A stretch of 64,000 nt of DNA from NCBI GenBank assembly GCA_021299835.1, contig JAJTER010000001.1, forward strand, positions 49,706 to 113,705. The letters are read 5' to 3'. How positions within the stretch are numbered: the first letter of the stretch is position 1; each line of letters opens with the position of its first letter. The translations under genes were made by a program, and so were the position numbers. Below, piece by piece: positions 38,283 to 46,925 of this stretch. The stretch comes from Saprospiraceae bacterium (GTDB lineage: Bacteria > Bacteroidota > Bacteroidia > Chitinophagales > Saprospiraceae). The notes beneath the pieces are model-generated. The model was not told the DNA's origin, did no database searches, and worked only from the letters and a program-made list of their open reading frames with translations.

Positions 38283-38371
38283 TGAACGTCTTCGTTTTAA
38301 ACCTACTGTTTATTGGACGCTGAAATCTACGGTATATTCTCACAGGGCCATAGGCCCGCCTTCTTTGTCAC

Positions 38372-39250
38372 TTAGTTGTTCCAAACCTTCTTTTTCAACA
38401 GAGATAAAAGGTATAGTCCGTAGCCACTTTTTATGTAAATGTTTCCAAGTTTTTCTAATTGTTCGTCATCTATGAATCCCATTTGCCAGGCCACCTCTTC
38501 TATACAGCCAATTTTTAAGCCCTGTCTTTCCTCAATCACCTGAATAAACTGTCCAGCTTGCATTAAAGACTGGTGGGTACCCGTGTCTAACCAGGCAATT
38601 CCTCTTCCCAATACGCCAACAGACAATTGTCCCATAGCTAAATAATGTCGATTAACATCGGTAATTTCATATTCTCCTCTTGGACTAGGTTGTAGATTTT
38701 TTGCAATATCTACAATTTGATTATCGTAAAAATATAAGCCGGGAACGGCAAAATTTGATTTTGGATTTTCAGGTTTTTCCTCAATAGAAATAGCCCGGAA
38801 ATGCTCGTCAAATGAAACTACCCCATACCTTTCCGGATCAGCTACGGCATAGGCAAATACTTTTCCCCCTGTAGGATTATTTGCAGCTTGCATAATTTCG
38901 TTCAAGCCATTTCCGTAAAAAATATTATCTCCAAGAATTAACGCGGCAGAATCACCATTTATAAAAGATTCCCCCAGAACAAACGCCTGTGCTAATCCGT
39001 TAGGTTCAAACTGCGGGACGTACGAAAAATGACAACCAATCTGTGATCCGTCTCCTAATAATTTTTCAAAATTGGGAAGGTCCTCAGGGGTTGAAATGAT
39101 TAAAATATCTTTTATTCCAGCTGACATTAAAGTTGACAGCGGATAATAAATCATGGGTTTGTCGTAAACTGGCATTAATTGTTTACTTACGGCAAGGGTT
39201 AAGGGATATAGACGAGTACCTAATCCACCTGCTAATATGATTCCTTTCAT
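38372..39250 (-). CDS. rfbA: Glucose-1-phosphate thymidylyltransferase
   Basis: RfbA makes dTDP-glucose, the entry to dTDP-rhamnose and related sugars of surface polysaccharide. The nucleotidyltransferase motif [40 protein letters not shown] is at the N-terminus, [10 protein letters not shown] near 108 and [41 protein letters not shown] near the C-terminus are the sugar and dTTP regions. The 292-residue length is typical. Its ATG overlaps the stop of an upstream response-regulator gene by four bases. rfbB, rfbC and rfbD are not in the window. Confidence 0.95.
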   Translation of the reverse strand: MKGIILAGGLGTRLYPLTLAVSKQLMPVYDKPMIYYPLSTLMSAGIKDILIISTPEDLPNFEKLLGDGSQIGCHFSYVPQFEPNGLAQAFVLGESFINGDSAALILGDNIFYGNGLNEIMQAANNPTGGKVFAYAVADPERYGVVSFDEHFRAISIEEKPENPKSNFAVPGLYFYDNQIVDIAKNLQPSPRGEYEITDVNRHYLAMGQLSVGVLGRGIAWLDTGTHQSLMQAGQFIQVIEERQGLKIGCIEEVAWQMGFIDDEQLEKLGNIYIKSGYGLYLLSLLKKKVWNN

Positions 39251-39627
39251 GTTAAATTAATTAAGTTATTATTCATAATTCTTCTGGCTCTTAAAATAAG
39301 TTCCGCTGGTTTAAAGGGTTTCGGAAGGAAATCATCAACATTCAGGTCAAAAGCTGCCATAATACTTTCCTCCTCCTCAGGATCTGCTACTAACAGTATG
39401 CCTAAAGGAGAGGTATATTCTTTTCTTAATTTTTCAATAATGGCCAAACCTGTTTTCTTTTTCATATCCAAATCAACAATAAGCATATTTGGCTTTTCGA
39501 CAGAAATAAAATGTAAAATATCAGATAACTTAGGGCAATATAAAACCTGGTAACCTTGTTTTTTAAGCCTGAATTCAATAGCGGATAAAAGGATTTCTTC
39601 GCTTTCCAAAATAACTATTTTTTTCAT
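39247..39627 (-). CDS. Receiver-only response regulator
   Basis: A 126-residue single CheY-like receiver domain. The phosphoacceptor aspartate sits in [15 protein letters not shown] near 51-58, and the conserved lysine is in [13 protein letters not shown] near 104. A cluster of acidic residues (LESEE) near the N-terminus replaces the usual DD pair. There is no output domain, and no histidine kinase is next to it. It overlaps rfbA by four bases, so the two are translated together. Its partner kinase and output are unknown. Confidence 0.85.
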   Translation of the reverse strand: MKKIVILESEEILLSAIEFRLKKQGYQVLYCPKLSDILHFISVEKPNMLIVDLDMKKKTGLAIIEKLRKEYTSPLGILLVADPEEEESIMAAFDLNVDDFLPKPFKPAELILRARRIMNNNLINLT

Positions 39628-39645
39628 AATAAAACTAGGTTAGAA

Positions 39646-39993
39646 TTAATCCCTGGGTAAAAAAATAAATTGAGCGCCGAGATCACTCAGAGTGAACAGA
39701 CAAAAAAAGAAATCAGGATCTTTAAAAACACTTCTAAAATGATCCACTCTCTCCATTTGAATTATTTTCTTTGTTGCTAATTCTTCGAGGGTAGATAAAT
39801 TAAGGGACCATTTATTATTTGACGGGTTTCTTTGCACCAGAGGAATCCCAAGTTCAATATCTAATTGGGAAACAATAAAAATGGGATATTTTGAAATTCC
39901 CTCATCCAGTAAAGTTTCGGAGGCCTTATTCATCACCGATGAAAAAGGGATTAAATCATTTTTTAATTGTTGGTATTTTTCTTCCAGCTCCAT
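39646..39993 (-). CDS. Conserved hypothetical protein
   Basis: A 115-residue protein with no signal peptide or membrane helix. It opens with a helical region (ELEEKYQQLKNDLIPFSSVMNKASETLLDEG) followed by ISKYPIFIVSQLDIELGIPLVQRN and ends with a hydrophobic strand (DFFFCLFTLSDLGAQFIFLPRD). Similar short proteins are common in Bacteroidota but have no known function that I can name. It is 18 bases upstream of the response-regulator gene and 14 bases downstream of rlmD, all on the minus strand. Confidence 0.65.
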   Translation of the reverse strand: MELEEKYQQLKNDLIPFSSVMNKASETLLDEGISKYPIFIVSQLDIELGIPLVQRNPSNNKWSLNLSTLEELATKKIIQMERVDHFRSVFKDPDFFFCLFTLSDLGAQFIFLPRD

Positions 39994-40007
39994 GGGTTAA
40001 TTAAGGA

Positions 40008-41414
40008 TTATTTCAGCGATAAAAGGGCAACATTTTCGATATGATGCGTGTGAGGGAACATATCTACGGCTTGCATTTGCAAAATATGGTATTTTTCTGA
40101 AAGAATATTTAAATCTCTTGCATGGGTGGCCGGATCGCAACTAACATACACTATTTTTGGCGCTGCTACAGCTAACAAAACGGCCACTACGTCGGGATGC
40201 ATACCTGCCCGGGGAGGGTCTGTAATAATCAGATCGGGTTTTCCAAACTGCTGAATAAGTTCTGAATGAAAAAGAAAGCGAACATCACCGGCGATAAAAT
40301 CAACATTTTCGATATTATTATCTTTGGCATTTACTTTAGCATCTTCAATAGCAGCGGCGATTTCTTCGATCCCAATAATATGTTTTGCATTGGCTGCCAG
40401 ATAAAGTGCAATGCTACCCAGTCCGGTATAAAGATCATACACAATTTCTGTACCCGTAAGATTAGCGAAATCTTTAACTATATTGTAAAGATTGACTGCC
40501 TGTCTTGTATTGGTTTGAAAAAATGATTTTGGACCGATTTTGTAAGTCACATGCCCAAGTTTCTCGTGAATGGATGTTTTTCCTGCTAAATGATGCATTT
40601 CCAAATCGTAGAGACTGTCGTTCATTTTAGTATTTACGCAATAAAACAAAGAAGTAATTTCTGGCAAAGCTGTTTTAACCTCATGTAAAAACAAGGATAT
40701 TTTTTTAGCATCGTCTTCACCAAAGGCTATGACCACCATTATTTCTCCCAAAGTTGTCACTCTTAATAACAGCGTTCTCAAAAAGCCTTCGTGATTTCTT
40801 GGGTCATAAAAAGATAAGTCCTGTGAATAAGCAATCGTACGAATGGTATTGCGAATATGGTTTGCAGGTTCTTGCTGTAAGCTACAGTGTTGTATGTCAA
40901 TGACTTTATCGAATGCACCAGGAGGGTGAAATCCAAGAACGGGAGAAAATTTATCTTCTCCCATAGCCATTTCTGCATCGGTAAGCCATCGTCTGTTGCT
41001 GAAGGTGAATTCCATTTTATTTCTATAAAAATAAATGGGGTCTGCTTTAAAAATGGGATGCCAAAGATCAACACTAAGTTTACCGATTCTGGAAATAGCG
41101 TCTTTAACAACCTTTTCTTTTTGTTCTAACTGGGTGTCGTAGTTGAGATGCTGCCATTTACACCCACCGCACTGTGCAAAATGGGAACAAACGGGTTCAA
41201 CTCTGCTGGCGCTAAGGCTTAAATAAGACATAACCTGTCCTTTATAAAACCCCTTTCTTTTTCTAAAAACTTTAATCAGCGCTTTATCACCTGGAACGGG
41301 ACCAACGGCAAAAACGGTTTCACCTGTTAAGGATTTTCCAACACATTGTCCTTTATCGGCAATGCCATGAAAATGAACTTCTAGAATGGACTCGGAAGAT
41401 TTTTTTTGAGACAT
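40008..41414 (-). CDS. rlmD: 23S rRNA (uracil-1939-C5)-methyltransferase, RumA/RlmD family
   Basis: This SAM-dependent enzyme methylates a uridine of 23S rRNA (or a related tRNA or rRNA uridine in other branches). The N-terminal TRAM-like part is EVHFHGIADKGQCVGKSLTGETVFAVGPVPGDKALIKVFRKRKGFYKG, followed by four cysteines including EPVCSHFAQCGGCKWQHL for a 4Fe-4S cluster. The methyltransferase half has VYDLYTGLGSIALYLA for SAM and LIITDPPRAGMHPDVV and IVYVSCDPATHARDL with the catalytic cysteine near the C-terminus. I moved the start from 41432 to the ATG at 41414. Whether the target is exactly U1939 cannot be read, so the symbol is by family. Confidence 0.88.
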   Translation of the reverse strand: MSQKKSSESILEVHFHGIADKGQCVGKSLTGETVFAVGPVPGDKALIKVFRKRKGFYKGQVMSYLSLSASRVEPVCSHFAQCGGCKWQHLNYDTQLEQKEKVVKDAISRIGKLSVDLWHPIFKADPIYFYRNKMEFTFSNRRWLTDAEMAMGEDKFSPVLGFHPPGAFDKVIDIQHCSLQQEPANHIRNTIRTIAYSQDLSFYDPRNHEGFLRTLLLRVTTLGEIMVVIAFGEDDAKKISLFLHEVKTALPEITSLFYCVNTKMNDSLYDLEMHHLAGKTSIHEKLGHVTYKIGPKSFFQTNTRQAVNLYNIVKDFANLTGTEIVYDLYTGLGSIALYLAANAKHIIGIEEIAAAIEDAKVNAKDNNIENVDFIAGDVRFLFHSELIQQFGKPDLIITDPPRAGMHPDVVAVLLAVAAPKIVYVSCDPATHARDLNILSEKYHILQMQAVDMFPHTHHIENVALLSLK

Positions 41415-41435
41415 AAAATAATTAGTTAACAAAGT

Positions 41436-41464
41436 TAAGGGGACTCGAAGGTCGAATCCCCTTA
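41436..41464. other. Strong hairpin between recA and rlmD
   Basis: TAAGGGGACTCGA and TCGAATCCCCTTA pair around an AGG loop with one mismatch (eight and four base pairs). It lies between the recA stop and the rlmD start. It has no run of T after it on either strand, so it is not a textbook terminator, though it could end or process the recA message. A resemblance to a tRNA T-arm is noted but no tRNA body is present. Confidence 0.5.
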
Positions 41465-41509
41465 AAAATATATGATAATCTTAAAAATAAAAGCTTGATT
41501 ATGATTTTA

Positions 41510-42583
41510 TCATACATCAGCACCGTCAAAAACATCCTCATCATCAATGACTGCGGCCGTTTTTGATTTACTGACTTCCATGCTTTTAAATTTTTCTTTA
41601 ATTTTCAACTCCAGCTCATGAGCAACTTCTGGATTATCATCTAAAAATTGCTTTGCGCCTTCTCTTCCCTGCGCTATTTTAGCACCATTATAACTGTACC
41701 AGCTACCACTTTTCTGAATAATATCGTGTTCTGCACCAAGGTCAACAATTTCTCCATTTTTAGAGATACCTTCCCCAAAAGTAATATCAAATGAAGCCAC
41801 CCGGAAAGGAGGCGCCATTTTATTTTTAACAATTTTGACTTTAACCTGATTTCCAACCAGATTTCCATCTTTATCTTTTATGGCTGCACCTGATTTACGA
41901 ATATCCAAACGTATGGAGGCATAAAATTTAAGCGCATTTCCACCTGTTGTTGTTTCCGGGTTACCGAACATGACGCCAATTTTTTCCCTTAGCTGATTTA
42001 TAAAAATACAGCAGCATTGGGTTTTACCTATAGCGGCAGTTAGCTTACGCATGGCCTGTGACATCAGCCTTGCTTGAAGACCCATTTTGGAATCCCCCAT
42101 TTCGCCTTCAATCTCACTCCTTGGAACCAGGGCCGCTACGGAATCTATAACAATAATATCAATAGCACCTGAACGAATTAAATTTTCAGCAATCTCAAGC
42201 GCTTGCTCCCCGTTGTCAGGTTGAGAAATTAATAAATTTTCAGTATCAACGCCCAGGTTTTGTGCATAACCTCTGTCAAACGCGTGTTCAGCATCAATAA
42301 AAGCAGCAATACCACCTTGTTTCTGTGACTCGGCAATAGCGTGAATAGCCAGTGTGGTTTTTCCGGAAGATTCAGGCCCGTAAATTTCAATAATCCTTCC
42401 CTTAGGAAATCCATTGATACCTAAGGCTATATCTAAACCTAGTGAACCTGTTTGAATTACATCAACCTGAACAATTTGTTTGTCGCCAAGCCGCATGATA
42501 GTACCCTTACCATAGGTTTTCTCCAATTTATCGACCGTAAGCTGGAGCGCTTTTAATTTTGCCTCTTTTTCCTGTTGTGCCAT
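41510..42583 (-). CDS. recA: Recombinase A
   Basis: RecA drives homologous pairing and the SOS response. The 357 residues start [30 protein letters not shown], followed by Walker [10 protein letters not shown], the central [39 protein letters not shown], the [33 protein letters not shown] loop that binds DNA, and a C-terminal acidic tail ([13 protein letters not shown]). All features of a functional RecA are present. It is followed by the hairpin and rlmD. Confidence 0.98.
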   Translation of the reverse strand: MAQQEKEAKLKALQLTVDKLEKTYGKGTIMRLGDKQIVQVDVIQTGSLGLDIALGINGFPKGRIIEIYGPESSGKTTLAIHAIAESQKQGGIAAFIDAEHAFDRGYAQNLGVDTENLLISQPDNGEQALEIAENLIRSGAIDIIVIDSVAALVPRSEIEGEMGDSKMGLQARLMSQAMRKLTAAIGKTQCCCIFINQLREKIGVMFGNPETTTGGNALKFYASIRLDIRKSGAAIKDKDGNLVGNQVKVKIVKNKMAPPFRVASFDITFGEGISKNGEIVDLGAEHDIIQKSGSWYSYNGAKIAQGREGAKQFLDDNPEVAHELELKIKEKFKSMEVSKSKTAAVIDDEDVFDGADV

Positions 42584-42624
42584 TTATTAAAGTGTTATAT
42601 GTCAAGAAGAACAAACCCTTATGA

Positions 42625-42632
42625 CAAAAGTA
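42625..42632 (-). promoter_or_regulatory. Candidate -7 promoter element of recA
   Basis: On the minus strand TACTTTTG matches TAnnTTTG and lies about 42 bases upstream of the recA ATG. The -33 element is weak. I saw no clear SOS-box palindrome here. Confidence 0.4.
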
Positions 42633-42720
42633 AATAAATTGTTTGTAAAAGCAGTTAAATCGGACTACTTTTTAAAAAAAATGTTTGAATCTGTAGGTTA
42701 AAGACAGTATATTGAAAAAA

Positions 42721-42960
42721 TCAGAGCGCAGTATCTCTAATTTTTTCTTTGCGGCTATAGGAAAGTATACTTTGTAGCGTTTTGTTAGCTGGGTTTTTTC
42801 TGAGCCTGGGCAAGCGTTGAATAGCTGTCTTCAGTTCTTTGTAGGTGTCATTCAAATAACTATCTACGTGAAGCGCTTCCGTTATTCGGATATTATCGGT
42901 TTCACTCGATTCGCTGTAGATAAACTGAAGAAGTTGGTTTTTGGTAATGCTTCTTTGCAT
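42721..42960 (-). CDS. Small conserved hypothetical protein
   Basis: A 79-residue protein beginning MQRSITKNQLLQFIYSESSETDNIRITEALHVDSYLNDTYKELKTAIQRLPRLRKNPANKTLQSILSYS. The ORF track starts nine codons earlier; the ATG at 42960 fits the look of related short Bacteroidota proteins with the pattern K-x-LL-x-F-IY-x-E. It seems helical and soluble. The function is unknown; the layout resembles small anti-sigma or sigma-associated proteins but I have no positive evidence. Confidence 0.6.
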   Translation of the reverse strand: MQRSITKNQLLQFIYSESSETDNIRITEALHVDSYLNDTYKELKTAIQRLPRLRKNPANKTLQSILSYSRKEKIRDTAL

Positions 42961-43053
42961 ATAACTTGGTATTAAAGGTAATATCAATACAAAAACGGTT
43001 TCAGGTGAATTAATATTGCCTTTAATACCAATGGTCCTGTACAGCTATTTATA

Positions 43054-43488
43054 TTAACTTTTTACGCGGTACCATGTTTGCGTGCGAGAAAGCCCTGTCC
43101 AATGTTTACCCTTTACTTTTAATTCATTTTCAGTGGTCTCGGATAGCCAAATGGTGCAGTCATAATAGTTCCCTGTTACAGGATCTAAAATATTAGCTCC
43201 TTTCCATTCTTCGCCCGATTTTACTAATCCATCAATAAGGATCATGCCAATCAACGGCTTATTGGCTTTATCACCTTTACACTTTTCACAAACGGTATCC
43301 GCTGGTTTTAATAACAATTTTGTTACTTTACCATAAACCTTTCCATTTTTTTCATAAAGCTCCATATAAGATTTTGCCTCTTTTGTCTCATCATCTATGG
43401 TTTTCCAAATGCCTAATGGACTTGATTTTTGTGCTAATAGTGCAGAAGTAAAAAACAACAGACTTAAAGAAAAAACTAATTTCCACAT
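43054..43488 (-). CDS. DUF2147 family exported protein
   Basis: A 144-residue protein with signal peptide MWKLVFSLSLLFFTSALLAQ and one beta-rich domain that begins SPLGIWKTIDDETKEAKSYMELYEKNGKVYGKVTKLL and ends VKGKHWTGLSRTQTWYRV, the DUF2147 pattern. CEKCKGDKANKPLIGMILIDGL carries a CxxC pair. It is likely a periplasmic or outer-membrane-associated beta-barrel-like fold of unknown role. It follows gldD on the minus strand by a 65-base gap. Confidence 0.82.
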   Translation of the reverse strand: MWKLVFSLSLLFFTSALLAQKSSPLGIWKTIDDETKEAKSYMELYEKNGKVYGKVTKLLLKPADTVCEKCKGDKANKPLIGMILIDGLVKSGEEWKGANILDPVTGNYYDCTIWLSETTENELKVKGKHWTGLSRTQTWYRVKS

Positions 43489-43553
43489 GTGATAGTTAAT
43501 TTGAAGATTAAAAAATGATTAATTAAAAATGTAACGTAAAATAATCAACGATT

Positions 43554-44153
43554 TTATTCCGTCCACGAAAATTGGTCGATTATTTTTTGAATATCTTTAA
43601 TCATAAAATCATGAATTGGCGCCAGTGAATCAATATCAATCTTTGATTTTACATAAAAAACACCCCTAACAAAATGTTTTTTATTGTCCGTAAGATAAAA
43701 TTGATAAGGCGTAGCCGCAGGCCCTTTAATGTGAAATTCTATACCAGTTACATCGGGCGATATATTTAGCTGAACCTCGTCTATATAATTTGCCTTTTTG
43801 TTGTGAAAATGAGCCATTTTAAACGCGTCGTTTACCAATTTATCCAATTGATTCTCTCTCGTAACAGGATAATAACTAAAGTGTACACTTCCATTAAATG
43901 AGGGTAATTGTAGGTTAAACCAATTATCCTTTTTTGCTGATTCTCCTGTTAAGGACGAATCCCTGGTTACTATATAATAATCAGGATATTGAAAGTGTAT
44001 GGGAATATTCGCCTGTTTATAATCCACTAATTTACCTGATGGAAATTCAACGCGTGGGTATCCTCTCTGTTTAGGTGAGAGGATATCAGAACGCTCGCAA
44101 CTGAAAAGAAAACTTAGCAATAAAAAAGACAATAAACATGGTTTTTTATACAT
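43554..44153 (-). CDS. gldD: Gliding motility lipoprotein GldD
   Basis: GldD is a lipoprotein required for gliding in flavobacteria and is found with gldE, ssb and mutY in many Bacteroidota. The 199 residues start KKPCLLSFLLLSFLFSCERSDILSPKQRGYPRVEFP, with a lipobox cysteine and the GldD-like PKQRGYPRVEFP. The later GVFYVKSKIDIDSLAPIHDFMIKDIQKIIDQFSW is also characteristic. It sits just downstream of gldE. The window does not show the other gld genes, so gliding of this organism is inferred, not proven. Confidence 0.88.
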   Translation of the reverse strand: MYKKPCLLSFLLLSFLFSCERSDILSPKQRGYPRVEFPSGKLVDYKQANIPIHFQYPDYYIVTRDSSLTGESAKKDNWFNLQLPSFNGSVHFSYYPVTRENQLDKLVNDAFKMAHFHNKKANYIDEVQLNISPDVTGIEFHIKGPAATPYQFYLTDNKKHFVRGVFYVKSKIDIDSLAPIHDFMIKDIQKIIDQFSWTE

Positions 44154-44183
44154 GGCGAAGTAATGAAAATGGTTTTATTTAGC

Positions 44184-45185
44184 TCAAATTAACTTCCGGA
44201 CACGCATCTGTTCAATTCGTCTGCTCGATGCAGCCGTGATTTCAAAATTAAATCCCATGATTTCCAAATGAATATTCTTCGCTGGCAATTCTCCATATTG
44301 TGACAAAATAAGTCCCGCAATAGAGTCCGCTTCGCTGTTTAAATCATCAAAATGATTAGATTCAATTTTCATTATACTACAGAAATCCTGAATGAGCGTT
44401 TTTCCTTCAAACATATAACTTCCATCTTCCATTATTTGGTACACAATGTCTGGTTCATCATCAAATTCATCTTGAATTTCACCAAAAATTTCTTCCAGGA
44501 CATCTTCCATCGTTATTAAGCCAGCTGTGCCACCATATTCATCCACTACAATAGCCAGATGTTGTCTCTTCGTTTGGAAAGCACCAAGAACCTGATCTAT
44601 TTTTTTTGCCTCGGGTACATATAGGACAGGGGTTCTGATAAGTTTTTGCCAGGCGTAGTCTTCGTTTTTTTCATGTTCTAATCCTATCAAATCCTTAACA
44701 TGTAATAAACCAGTGACGCTGTCCAGATCGTTTTCATATACAGGAATCCTGGAATAACCTGATTCGCGAATTATTTCCAATAAATGATGGTAATCAGTCG
44801 ATGTGCTGACAGAAATTATACTCACTCTGGCTTGCATAATTTGACGAACCTGAACTTCTCCAAGTTTATCAATTTTAGCCACCATTTCCTTTCTTATCTT
44901 TAAATGGTGAGATGAACGACCTTCATTTTCTGGATTATTACTGACGGTAGAGGCCTGTTTAATCTGTTTTAATTCAACTTTTAAACCCAGAAACTGCCTG
45001 ATGAACATTAGTGCAAGCACAATGATAACAAAAATGAATACAATGCCAATGAAAATGGAAGGAGCATCAATAACTAAAAAAACAGGGAAAAATACCTTTT
45101 TGTGAAGGTTGTTTTGCGCAATCAAGCCGCTTAGCGGCCAATGTTTACAATAGGGACTATCCCCAGAAGGAGGCTCGGTATCCAA
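44184..45185 (-). CDS. gldE: GldE-like protein lacking the DUF21 membrane domain
   Basis: GldE is a CorC/HlyC-type membrane protein paired with gldD. The 333 residues hold two CBS domains (VRQIMQARVSIISVSTSTDYHHLLEIIRESGYSRIPVYENDLDSVTGLLHVKDL and VPEAKKIDQVLGAFQTKRQHLAIVVDEYGGTAGLITMEDVLEEIFGEIQDE) and the C-terminal CorC_HlyC domain (DGSYMFEGKTLIQDFCSIM). Normal GldE proteins are over 400 residues and start with a four-helix DUF21 (CNNM) domain. Here only a short N-terminus and one or two hydrophobic segments (FIGIVFIFVIIVLALMFIRQF) remain, and the gap to ssb is too small to hold the missing part. The starting MDTEPPS still looks like GldE. Confidence 0.8.
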   Translation of the reverse strand: MDTEPPSGDSPYCKHWPLSGLIAQNNLHKKVFFPVFLVIDAPSIFIGIVFIFVIIVLALMFIRQFLGLKVELKQIKQASTVSNNPENEGRSSHHLKIRKEMVAKIDKLGEVQVRQIMQARVSIISVSTSTDYHHLLEIIRESGYSRIPVYENDLDSVTGLLHVKDLIGLEHEKNEDYAWQKLIRTPVLYVPEAKKIDQVLGAFQTKRQHLAIVVDEYGGTAGLITMEDVLEEIFGEIQDEFDDEPDIVYQIMEDGSYMFEGKTLIQDFCSIMKIESNHFDDLNSEADSIAGLILSQYGELPAKNIHLEIMGFNFEITAASSRRIEQMRVRKLI

Positions 45186-45293
45186 AATGAATGGTATTTA
45201 TTCGGAAATATTATTAACTCGTAAAATTAATTAAATTTTCCTTAGTTTCTTCGCTATTATGCTCAAAAAAAAGACTGTAAGTCAATGTTAATT

Positions 45294-45716
45294 TTAAAAA
45301 GGTAAATTTTCCCCTTCCTCAGTCACATTTTCTGACGACTTTTGAGTGACCGCTGCGGCTGAATTTGCAGGTGCCTGAATGTCGCTACCTGGACTTCTTC
45401 TCTCCAAAACCTTAAACATAGTACCCACTACTTCTGTCGTTTTTCGGGTTTTGTTTTCTGCATCTTGCCAGGTCCTGTGTGTAAGCTTTCCTTCCAGGAA
45501 TATAGTGCTTCCTTTCTTCAAATACTTCACCGCATTATCCGCCTGGTTGCGCCATAAAACAATGTCATGCCATTCTGTGGTTTCCTGCCAGTTTCCTTCC
45601 TTGTCCTGGTACTTTTCACTGGTGGCAATAGAGAAATTTACCCGGTTGCTTCCATTGTCTAACGTTCGTTGTTCAGGATCTTTTCCTAAATTTCCAATAA
45701 GCATTACTCTGTTCAT
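45294..45716 (-). CDS. ssb: Single-stranded DNA-binding protein
   Basis: The OB-fold protein covers single-stranded DNA in replication and repair. The 140 residues have the start MNRVMLIGNLGKDPEQRTLDNGSNRVNFSIATSEKYQDKEGNWQETTEWHDIVLWRNQADNAVKYLKKGSTIFLEGKLTHRTWQDAENKTRKTTEVV, all typical, and end with the acidic GENLPF tip that binds partner proteins. It lies between mutY and gldE, a conserved Bacteroidota arrangement. Confidence 0.96.
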   Translation of the reverse strand: MNRVMLIGNLGKDPEQRTLDNGSNRVNFSIATSEKYQDKEGNWQETTEWHDIVLWRNQADNAVKYLKKGSTIFLEGKLTHRTWQDAENKTRKTTEVVGTMFKVLERRSPGSDIQAPANSAAAVTQKSSENVTEEGENLPF

Positions 45717-45851
45717 AACATTTGATTGTGATGGTTAATAGACACAATGTAGGTCTCTTTTTTTAATTTGCATCGGACATTAAATATATTTTTTCGACCT
45801 GTTTAAAATGTATTTTATCCGTTTAAATAAATTTAAAATATTGATATACAA

Positions 45852-46925
45852 TTATTTATATTCAAATAATGCTGTATTATTAACTATAAACTGACGTAGA
45901 AATTTTGGAAAGGCAAAATCGTTTATATTTGTTAAAGGTATCATTTCAAGATTATCTCCTGCTAATTTTTCTTCCATCCCCGCTAAAGTTACTTGATGGA
46001 AAAATAAATGAATTCTTTGGTGTGTTAATAATTGCTGATCTGTATAATTCAGTATTTGTATTTGATTCTCCACAATGGAAACTCCCCCAATCTGAATTCC
46101 CTCCAATGGAAATTCCCAACGCTCGTCCCTTGTTTCAATGAATGGTAAGGTGTATAATCCTCTCCAGATATCTTTTTCTTTTCTGTGGGATAAAAATATA
46201 TATTTCCCTGCCTTAACAAGAAACAAATGGAAATATCTGTTTCTTAAGGGTTTTTTGACTTTTTTAAAGGGGAAATCTCGCTGATTATCTGTTAAATAGG
46301 AGGTACAATGATCGGCAAAAACACATTGGTCACACAATGGTGAGGCCGGTAAACAAACCGTTGCACCAAAATCCATGATGGCCTGATTAAAACCAGCTGG
46401 ATTTTCCTTGTCCAGCAGTTTATCCGCAATATCTTGTATTATTTTTCTACCCTTTGATGTTGTGATGTCTGCTATGACAGAAAAAATACGGGAAATTACT
46501 CTGTGCACATTTCCGTCTAACACAGCACAGGGAAGCGAAAATGCGAAGGAGGCTATGGCAGCCGCAGCATAAGGACCGACTCCTTTAAGTTTTATAATTT
46601 CTTCGTACCGTTCAGGGAAAACGCCGTTAAGTTCATTAACGATGTACTTGGCGCTCCAATGCAGATTTCTTGCACGGCTGTAATAACCAAGTCCTTCCCA
46701 ACATTTGAGTACCTCAGCTTCTGAGGCCTCAGCCAAAACAAAAACATCGGGGAAGGTTTCTAAAAATCTGGTGTAGTATGGCAAACCTTGTAAAACTCTG
46801 GTTTGCTGAAGAATTATTTCAGATATCCATATTTTATATGGGTCTTTCTCGTTTACCCAAGGAAAGGGTCTTTTAAGTTGAAGATGCCATTCCTTGAGTA
46901 AATCCTGAAATAATTTAGGTAACAC
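45852..46925 (-). CDS. mutY: A/G-specific adenine glycosylase
   Basis: MutY removes adenine mispaired with 8-oxoguanine. The 357 residues include the catalytic glutamate in WISEIILQQTRVLQGLPYY, the helix-hairpin-helix LKGVGPYAAAAIASFAF, VLDGNVHRVISRIF, the catalytic aspartate in AIMDFGATVC and the 4Fe-4S cysteines in CLPASPLCDQCVFADHC. The C-terminal NUDIX-like domain recognises the oxidised guanine. The start is a GTG that directly abuts the stop of the sigma-factor gene (TAAGTG), so their translation is probably coupled. Confidence 0.95.
   Translation of the reverse strand: MLPKLFQDLLKEWHLQLKRPFPWVNEKDPYKIWISEIILQQTRVLQGLPYYTRFLETFPDVFVLAEASEAEVLKCWEGLGYYSRARNLHWSAKYIVNELNGVFPERYEEIIKLKGVGPYAAAAIASFAFSLPCAVLDGNVHRVISRIFSVIADITTSKGRKIIQDIADKLLDKENPAGFNQAIMDFGATVCLPASPLCDQCVFADHCTSYLTDNQRDFPFKKVKKPLRNRYFHLFLVKAGKYIFLSHRKEKDIWRGLYTLPFIETRDERWEFPLEGIQIGGVSIVENQIQILNYTDQQLLTHQRIHLFFHQVTLAGMEEKLAGDNLEMIPLTNINDFAFPKFLRQFIVNNTALFEYK

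Noticed and set aside
41436-41464. tRNA fragment
   Set aside because: Only the T-arm-like hairpin is present; no acceptor, D or anticodon arms can be built around it.
44184-45293. Frameshift explaining the short GldE
   Set aside because: The gap to ssb is about 100 bases, too small to hold the missing 180 residues in any frame, so a frameshift cannot account for it.
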